Shown piece by piece: positions 9,397 through 14,647 of a stretch of 14,647 nucleotides of DNA; within the stretch, counting starts at the first letter, position 1, and every line of letters begins with the position of its first letter. A program made the position numbers and the translations under genes. Source of the DNA: Smittium mucronatum (lineage: Eukaryota > Kickxellomycota > Harpellomycetes > Harpellales > Legeriomycetaceae); assembly GCA_001953115.1 (NCBI GenBank), contig LSSL01005121.1:1-14647 (forward strand), written 5' to 3'. Below the pieces are notes generated by a model. That model saw nothing but the letters and a program-made list of their open reading frames with translations, was not told where the DNA came from and made no database searches.

Positions 9397-10861
9397 ATGA
9401 CATTATCAGAACCAGAAAGTGTAACAAGGTTCCGCAGGTTCCTACAAATCAATACTATGCACCCCAACCCCGACTATTATGCCTGTGCTAAATTTTTGGT
9501 TGATCAAGGTGCTGAAATCGGATTGGTAACCAAAACTGTCGAGGTACCTACTGACCATTTCTCTATTTAATAAATCTTTTGTCATTTTTTTGCTTATTCC
9601 TTAATAATTAAGTTATAATGTTTTTAGCCCGTCAAAGGAAAACCAGTAGTGATTTTGAAATTGGAAGGAGAATCACCTTCTGAAAAGTCCTTGCTTTTAA
9701 GCTGTCATACTGATGTAGTACCTGTTTTTCCTGTAAGTTGTATTATTTAAAAAAAAATCTTTAAATTGATTTGCTTATTTTCAAAAAAATAAATTATGTT
9801 TATTAATATATTTGTCAATAGGAATTCTGGACACATGAGCCTTTTGCCGCTGATAGGGTACAAACCGATACCGGAGACTTCAAAATATTCGCCAGAGGTT
9901 CACAAGATATGAAAGTTACCGGTAGCATGTATGTTTTCCATATTTTATTAAAAAACTCCAACCTTAAGCTTTAAACTGATATCTTTGTCTCTTTCATCCA
10001 AAAAATAGGTATCTTGAGGCTCTAAGGCTGATTGTTGATTCTGGAAAAAAGTTGAAAAGAAATGTATATGTAGTATTTGCTCCCGACGAAGAAATTGGCG
10101 GTGCTGATGGTGTTAAAGCATTTGTGGAAACTGATGATTTCAAAGAATTAAATGCTGGCTTCGATTTGGACGAAGGTTTACCTAGTGCTGATCATAGAAG
10201 TACCGTTCTTTATGCCGAGAGAACATTATCACAGGTTGTATTTACTGCTAATGGTAATACTGGCCACGGTAGCCAGTTCATCGAAGGGACTGCCATCGAA
10301 AAGCTATTACCCGTAATAAACGAACTGATGGCTCTCAGGGAAAAAGAAAAAATCAAATTGGATGCTCTTAACGATGAGGGCTCCAACGTTCGGTCAGGAG
10401 AGGTCACCAGTGTTAATCTGACTCAAATAGGTGGCGGCAAGCAGCCCAATGTTGTTCCAGCTACCTATTCTGTCACCTTTGATATTAGAGTAACTCCCAA
10501 TATCGACCTCGAGGAATTCCGCTCCTGGCTGCGTGATCTAGCTGCCAAAAACGATGTTGACATGCAAATATTAGCTCCTGATGAGGGCCGTACAATTACA
10601 AAGCTAGATCGATCCAACCCTTTTATAAATACTTTTTTAACTGTATTAGAATCAAAAGAGATTCAAATAGAACCCATAATATGCCCTGGCGCTACTGATG
10701 CTAGGTTTGTCAGGTTGAAGGGCGTACCAGCTTTAGGGTTTAATCCAATGAGACACCAAAAATTATTAGCTCATGATCACGACGAGCACGTTTTGGAATC
10801 TGAATACTTGTATGGAATTGGTATATATCAAAGCCTCATCGAAGAATTGGCCAATGTGTAA
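9397..10861 (+). CDS. ACY1: aminoacylase-1, four exons
   Basis: N-acyl-L-amino-acid amidohydrolase (EC 3.5.1.14), a cytosolic zinc enzyme of the M20 family that releases free amino acids from N-acetylated ones. Exons: 9397-9543, 9628-9732, 9822-9928, 10009-10861; together 1212 bases, 403 residues (human about 408). Intron phases are 0, 0 and 2. Visible motifs: zinc-binding SCHTDVVPVF (His76, Asp78), ARGSQDMK (bridging Asp113), PDEEIGG (Glu147 general base, Glu148 ligand), DLDEG (Glu175), and GHGSQF (His206), which opens the lid/dimerisation domain. These are followed by PNVVPA (Asn267) and FDIRV (Arg280), and by the C-terminal HDHDEH (His375/His377). The start is the first ATG after an in-frame TGA at 9382-9384, with A at -3. 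It lacks a signal peptide and membrane segments. The loop between His76 and Asp113 is four residues longer than in the human protein. No neighbouring gene shares its pathway. The splice-joined frame, full length and complete catalytic set argue for a working gene. Confidence 0.95.
9544..9627 (+). other. ACY1 intron 1 (84 bp, phase 0)
   Basis: The donor is GAG|GTACCT, a weak match to the GTAAGT consensus. The acceptor is TTTTTAG|CCC, preceded by a T-rich tract and a possible branch site in CCTTAAT. Removal joins the Thr-Val-Glu codons of exon 1 to Pro-Val-Lys of exon 2 and restores the aminoacylase reading. If it is retained, translation ends in the intron at TAA 9568-9570 after about 57 residues. 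Confidence 0.9.
9733..9821 (+). other. ACY1 intron 2 (89 bp, phase 0)
   Basis: The donor is CCT|GTAAGT, a perfect consensus. The acceptor is TCAATAG|GAA. The join gives ...VVPVFP-EFWTHEPF..., matching the family reading VVPVF-x-E-x-W-x-H-x-PF across the splice. Confidence 0.95.
9929..10008 (+). other. ACY1 intron 3 (80 bp, phase 2)
   Basis: The donor is AGCAT|GTATGT and the acceptor AAAAATAG|GTATCTT. The ATG codon for Met120 is split AT|G. The joined product reads Ser-Met-Tyr-Leu-Glu-Ala-Leu, the expected helix after the QDMK metal-binding block. Confidence 0.95.
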
Positions 10862-11010
10862 CTTGTATTTTTCTATTCCCTCAAATTCTCATTGTCGACT
10901 TATTCTAAATGCTTTTTCTAACTCTTTTTTATTGTTCTTAAATATTTTATCACACTTGAATTTTCTTCCTTTTTTTTCGAATAAAATTGATTTGAACTTT
11001 AATATATGGG
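10862..11010 (+). terminator. ACY1 3' UTR and polyadenylation signal
   Basis: The TAA stop (10859-10861) is followed by a T-rich untranslated stretch. A canonical AATAAA sits at 10980-10985, about 119 bases after the stop. A T/GT-rich element (GGGTTATTCTTTGTTAG, from about 11008) lies downstream as expected for cleavage near 10995-11010. No competing AATAAA occurs earlier in the 3' flank. Confidence 0.75.
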
Positions 11011-11365
11011 TTATTCTTTGTTAGATCGGATTCTGTTTTCTTTAAACTCTTATGGGCCAAATTTATTTAGGTACTGGCTGGCCATATAATCATGTTCAGC
11101 AAAATATATTGATGATTTTTTGCCTGATCTTGATTTATAGTAACTATTTTTCGTGATTTTAAGCATTTTGACGAATAGAAAGATGCCAATTAAAAGCATC
11201 CTTTTATTCTTAAGGAGAATAAGATAGTTTTATTACGAATATCTTGGAAAAGATAAAAATAACCTGTCGAAAATTCACATGTGGAGTGGGGGCCGAAAGA
11301 TCGGCGGTAAAGGTAGCCGGATAAATCCCGTACCTTTACACCCAGAATTGGATCTTGGGCTCCAG
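11011..11365. other. intergenic downstream of ACY1
   Basis: No independent gene. From about 11228 the plus strand is open in the same frame as the LINE-like relic that follows, so the retroelement fragment may begin here, but no diagnostic motif is visible before 11366. A 70-codon minus-strand frame (11190-11402) overlaps the same stretch and has no recognisable family. Confidence 0.5.
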
Positions 11366-11620
11366 GACATCGGGAGAATGCGAATGGGGACTTTTCAAAC
11401 AATCCGGTGACCTATTATGAGATTTTCAGATGAAAAGTTTAAATAACTTCGTTCATTCTGCAAACTGAATGTACCTGAAATAGCTGAACATATCTTATTG
11501 AACTGCACAAATAGGAATAAAATAGGAAAAGAGACGATTGGACGATTCATACATGCACCGATCCGCTCTGACTATCAAAGTCTTTTTAATTTCAATGAAT
11601 CTCGGTTGGGGACAGTTTGA
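11366..11620 (+). pseudogene. decayed LINE ORF2 C-terminal fragment
   Basis: In one plus-strand frame, interrupted by stops at 11408-11410 and 11444-11446, the sequence reads Gly-Arg-Met-Arg-Met-Gly-Thr (11372-11392). About 22 codons later it reads Phe-Cys-Lys-Leu-Asn-Val-Pro-Glu-Ile-Ala-Glu-His-Ile-Leu-Leu-Asn-Cys (11456-11506). Many insect and other animal non-LTR retrotransposons end with an R-L-R-x-G-H/T block followed by a CCHC-like motif, Cys-x2-Cys-x(7-9)-His-x4-Cys, often reading 'ExxEHxLLxC'. Here Cys (11459), His (11489) and Cys (11504) fit, and the second Cys is replaced by Asn (11468). The frame ends at TGA 11618-11620, just before the G-tract repeat, as a 3' end would. Stops and the missing Cys mark it as dead. 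Confidence 0.45.
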
Positions 11621-11626
11621 AAACTC

Positions 11627-11705
11627 CTTGGGGGGAGGGGGGGGGTGTCTAAACATAATTTTAGTCAGATACAAGCTGACTCCATCGATCTTAAATTTAA
11701 TTTAT
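11627..11705 (+). repeat. G-tract repeat, copy 2 (partner at 7547-7617)
   Basis: It contains G6-A-G9 (11630-11645), then TGTCT, then ACTCCATC at 11679-11686 and an AT-rich tail. It lies seven bases beyond the terminal stop of the LINE-like fragment, the position of a LINE 3' UTR. The G9 run, the interrupting A and the downstream ACTCCATC are shared with copy 1. Potential G-quadruplex on the plus strand. Confidence 0.45.
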
Positions 11706-12635
11706 GGACAGAGAAATTTCTGATTGGCATCCGCGTGTCCAGAACGCTTACGATCCATAGTTTAAGTGATTCTCCAGCACTCTTGGGTGAATAAATCAAA
11801 TTATATACCTACTAAAGCGGCAAAGAAGAGCTGGAATATGAAAAAAGTTCACTTATTTAGTTTCTATAAATTATTATTTGGTTTAAAATAGTTTTCATTT
11901 TTTTTTAAAAAAAATAGATAGTTTACCCATAAAAAATATGTGAAGTTTGTTCTAATTTTTTTTTTTTACTCTTGGAAACTAGAAATTTTTAACGCTATAA
12001 GATAGTAATTTCCGGAAAATTCTTTTATGAGCTGATTTATAAACAGGGCTGTAGATCAATAACCACTATCTGTACTTTTTAATCCAAATCTTCATCATTA
12101 AAATGGATACGGTATAATTTAAACTAAATCAATAGATCTGCAAACAATATAGAGCAATCAATATGTTTAAATAAGTAAGTTCATAGCTTTTTATTGAATT
12201 TGTTTTTGAATTGGGTTTAAATTAGGGAAATTAAAGTGTATTTAAGATGATGCTGTTTCTAGGCTAAAAAAATGAGGAATAATCCATATTTATGAAAATC
12301 TTGATAACGAAAAAGAGTCAGGCATAATATATAAATACATATATATTTAATATTAAAATTAAGTCAAGCTTATAAAAATTTGAAATTTCGAGCAAATCGC
12401 AGATGTTTTTACCAATCTTTTGAACTGCCGCGTATAAATGCTCAATAAATTAAGAACCTTCACCTAATAGCCTCGAAAACAATCTTGGAATAAGAAAAGA
12501 AATAAACTCATTATAAGTAAAATTAAATATATCCCAAACTTTCTGGATTAGAAATGAAATGAAATGTTGAAAGGGTTTAAAATTGTTATTATTTATTGGA
12601 TATTTATGCATAGGATAATAAAAGGTTATAAACGC
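11706..12635. other. AT-rich intergenic, no gene seen
   Basis: The first ~140 bases are more balanced and may be the tail of the retroelement debris. The rest returns to the AT-rich background. No motif, RNA gene or clear repeat is recognised on either strand. Confidence 0.65.
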
Positions 12636-12838
12636 AAGTTTAAAAAAATTTATACGCTAAGCTCTACTCTTCCATCTAGAAGATCCATAGCTCGCTGGAA
12701 TCGATCCAAGAATATTTTAAAAGCCAACAAAGTTATTTTTTACTAGCCATTTCAGTTTTTTGATTTTAATAAGCTGATGGAAATTGAACACCTCAATAGA
12801 GAGAATTTTAAAAAAAGCCAGTTAATTAGATAAACGAC
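12636..12838 (+). repeat. diverged repeat, copy B (partner at 5876-6057)
   Basis: It shares CTCGCTGGAA (12691-12700), AACAAAGTT (12726-12734) and CAGT...AGATAAAC (12819-12835) with copy A, in the same order. Its frame (open 12564-12746) reads KFKK, then RSIARWNR, then KANKVIF, against KFKE, FISRWKR and KKNKVLI in copy A. Copy B carries about 11 extra codons between KFK and RW and three fewer between RW and NKV, all in frame. The protein is not recognised. The open frame stops soon after NKV, so neither copy is likely to be functional. Confidence 0.35.
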
Positions 12839-13694
12839 TTGAATGTTTTCTTTATTGGGCACAGAGAATATTATAACTACAAGGGATAAATGATATTATT
12901 TTTGCTCACATATATGATATACTTTTGAACACGAGTTTTGTGCTAAAAAAAAAAAAACTCATCATTTGGGAATAGAATATTAAACTTGCTACCATTTTTA
13001 CACAATTCTGTGAAAAAATAACTTATAAGTAGTAAGACCGTTTCATAATTGCTCCCTCGGCTATGCTCATGGGCTTGAGCGCTATTATATGCTTTATAGT
13101 TTATTATTGATCTTTTTATCCGTTCCAGTAGTCTGTTTTAATAAACCCTCTGACGGCTGGAATTAAAAAAACTTCACACAGTTTTTTGGCAATGAATATA
13201 TTTTTTTAAAAAACCAAATCCATGGTCGAGTTAGCTTTAAATATACCAGATAGAAAACTTCATATTTATCATATGAATTCAATAAAATTTTGAACCAGAA
13301 AAGTGATAGGAATCCTCACTTTTTTTTTAAATTTATAGTTTTTTTTGCTTTGTTTGATTATAGTTTACTAGTGATTTATAATTATTTTTTTAGGGATGCC
13401 TTTTGATATAGTTTTATTCTATATAAAAAAAATACTCTAGATATAAAATTTCTACCAAATCTGGTTTTTTATGCCAATTAGCCTAGAAATTAGGCAGTCC
13501 ATCCCTGAAACTGATAGACCAGATCACCATGCTAGAAACATGTAATTATCTCGAAATTAGGTTTACCAATCTGGGAGTCAAGCTTTCTTATGGAAGCTAA
13601 AAAGCCAAAAAGTCAATTTGAAGATACCAATGTTGTTTTCGTATTAAATATTAGTTGAGCCAAGGGTTTCGCCATAGCTATCTCTTTACGTTTT
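12839..13694. other. intergenic, no gene seen
   Basis: Mixed AT-rich and moderately balanced DNA. It includes a 13-base A run (12945-12957) whose edges form a 7-bp inverted repeat (GAGTTTT at 12933-12939, AAAACTC at 12954-12960). A small inverted repeat GCTCA...TGAGC lies near 13064-13079. No domain motif was recognised in six frames. Confidence 0.6.
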
Positions 13695-13862
13695 TTAACC
13701 CTTTCAGGGTCAACAGTAAAAAAATGACAGTCATTTTACATTGTATTAACTTATGATCAATAATATTTGTAAATTATTGAATAAATTTAGAAGTTGGGGA
13801 ACTGAAACAGACTATACATCCAAACATGACTGGGGCATGAATTTGGGTCCGTAAATGGTTAA
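13695..13862. mobile_element. TTAA-flanked MITE candidate (piggyBac type)
   Basis: A 160 bp core lies between TTAA at 13695-13698 and TTAA at 13859-13862. The left end reads TTAACCCTTTCAGGGTC. The right end, reverse-complemented, reads TTAACCATTTACGGACCC. They agree at about 14 of the first 19 positions. The inverted similarity extends inward: both ends carry ATG...CAGTCAT about 30-40 bases from the terminus (left ATGACAGTCAT, right ATGCCCCAGTCAT). TTAA target duplication and termini starting CC are typical of piggyBac-superfamily elements. The core has no transposase, so it would be non-autonomous. A second GGTTAA at 13872-13877 gives an alternative right end. The short length and imperfect arms leave some doubt. 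Confidence 0.5.
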
Positions 13863-14116
13863 CGGTGAGATGGTTAATTGTGTCAACATTGATAGCCAAC
13901 ATATATCCTACTTATGTTTGCTCTTTGATTTAAATTCCATATTTCAGACAATTTAGCTGCCAAATGGTTATCTTAATCTTATCTAATCGGCGTTTACTAA
14001 GCGCCAAGCAAATAATCAGTTAAAACTGAAAAATCTCTCCCTAAGAGTGAAATACCTTGCTGTGGTTTAGGAGCTTAGATGTCTACTTCATAAAGTACAC
14101 TAGACCAAAATTTCAC
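13863..14116. other. intergenic, no gene seen
   Basis: It begins with a tandem-like echo of the MITE right border (GGTTAA at 13857-13862 and again 13872-13877). The rest shows no motif. Confidence 0.6.
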
Positions 14117-14340
14117 ACAGCGTTGTACTATTCTTGGTTGGGAGTAGTTGAGACAGCGCACAGCGATTCGGAGGACAGCGATTCCAGAGGAGGACCATCT
14201 AGAAACAGGAGGAACCGATCGTTTAGCACAGCTGAGACATAGTCTAGTGCACAAGTCCAACGTTCGACAGTCAGACGGATCTCAGCGTCTAACAGCTATT
14301 TGTAGGAAAGCCATGTCGATCAAACCCACGTTTGGGTAGG
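14117..14340. other. GC-balanced island with ACAGCG repeats
   Basis: The line at 14161-14220 has 33 G/C in 60 bases, far above the desert and above a sampled ACY1 exon line (26 of 60 at 10441-10500). ACAGCG occurs four times (14117, 14153, 14160, 14175), and the 10-mer ACAGCGATTC is repeated 15 bases apart (14160-14169 and 14175-14184). Open frames of 61-63 codons overlap on both strands. One plus-strand frame is rich in Ser/Asp/Glu/Arg (SDSEDSDSRGG) and another in Arg/Thr, but neither matches a family I know. It could be an exon of a gene off the right edge or part of a transposon. Confidence 0.45.
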
Positions 14341-14394
14341 AGCCTAGTTTTATTAATCCGATTAGAAGTAGGCTCTGACTAGGATCTCAGTAGC

Positions 14395-14418
14395 TTCAAT
14401 GAACTGTTTTTCATTGAA
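14395..14418. repeat. perfect 9-bp inverted repeat (hairpin)
   Basis: TTCAATGAA (14395-14403) and TTCATTGAA (14410-14418) are exact reverse complements separated by a 6-base loop, CTGTTT. A run of A follows on the plus strand. The function is unknown. It could be a transposon-end hairpin or chance. Confidence 0.6.
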
Positions 14419-14647
14419 AAAGGGCTTAATTCATGACTGCACGTAACCTCAGGTATACACCTTTTTGTAGCAATGCCAGGTGGGGTCTTTCGGTTGGTAG
14501 ATTGAACCCTTTTCCCTTAGGTGCGCAACCGGTAGTCCGGCAGAGGAGCTTATTGTAGTTAGGATAATAGTCTTTTCTATACGTCTTTTTCTTTTTCCCA
14601 TATTTTTTTAGTATAGTTTTTAATGGTGTTATCTTACAATAAAATTC
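14419..14647. other. right edge, no gene seen
   Basis: Moderately GC-balanced to about 14570, then T-rich. A weak pol III B-box-like string lies on the minus strand at 14499-14508 without a partner A box. The sequence runs off the window, so a feature starting here would be cut. Confidence 0.5.

Noticed and set aside
10210..10407. minus-strand open frame inside ACY1
   Set aside because: Shadow of ACY1 exon 4 on the opposite strand.
10773..11024. plus-strand open frame overlapping the end of ACY1
   Set aside because: Out-of-frame shadow running from exon 4 into the 3' UTR. Leu/Asn/Phe-rich with no motif.
11190..11402. 70-codon minus-strand open frame
   Set aside because: Overlaps the LINE-like region on the other strand and has no family match. 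The plus-strand reading explains the stretch better.
11538..11723. 61-codon plus-strand frame containing a run of Gly
   Set aside because: The Gly run is just translation of the G tract. The frame differs from that of the LINE-like fragment and shows no motif.
14499..14508. B-box-like GGTTCAATCT on the minus strand (tRNA-derived SINE or tRNA)
   Set aside because: The last consensus base is wrong, no A box lies at the proper distance, and no cloverleaf can be drawn.
1..14647. Defence system, operon, CRISPR or other new multi-gene system
   Set aside because: Only one intact gene is present and the rest is non-coding or decayed repeat. Nothing in the sequence supports a multi-component system.

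Overview
The window is eukaryotic DNA, most likely from an invertebrate animal, and is dominated by extremely AT-rich non-coding sequence. The sampled line at 3121-3180 has only 7 G/C in 60 bases. I found no operons, Shine-Dalgarno-led reading frames, CRISPR arrays or phage genes. The one intact gene is split by three short spliceosomal-type introns (80-89 bp) and has a TATA-type promoter and an AATAAA signal. Its best family match is the animal form of aminoacylase-1. The phylum cannot be fixed from one gene. An arthropod or another AT-rich invertebrate is an inference only.

Layout: 1-7540 is a gene desert with simple repeats, a 13-base C run, and one segment (5876-6057) that recurs in diverged form at 12636-12838. 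From 7540 to 9300 the base composition becomes more balanced and carries what look like decayed transposable elements: a G-tract repeat copy at 7547, a very doubtful piggyBac-like trace near 7987-8166, and a reverse-transcriptase-like relic at 8642-8806. The gene occupies 9338-11010. Downstream, 11366-11620 holds a second decayed retroelement piece resembling the C-terminal tail of a non-LTR (LINE) polyprotein, followed at once by the second G-tract repeat copy at 11627. AT-rich non-coding DNA follows, then a 160 bp TTAA-flanked inverted-repeat element (13695-13862) that looks like a piggyBac-type MITE. The right edge carries an unexplained GC-balanced island (about 14117-14340).

The gene (ACY1, aminoacylase-1) spans 9397-10861 in four exons and encodes 403 residues, close to the roughly 408 of the human enzyme. 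All the dinuclear-zinc and catalytic motifs of the M20 metallohydrolase family are intact. It appears to be a stand-alone housekeeping gene for N-acyl-amino-acid turnover, surrounded by transposon debris, with no functional partner in view.

I looked for a new biological system and did not find one. The more interesting points are the diverged repeat pairs and the likely MITE, which could define unreported repeat families of this genome.
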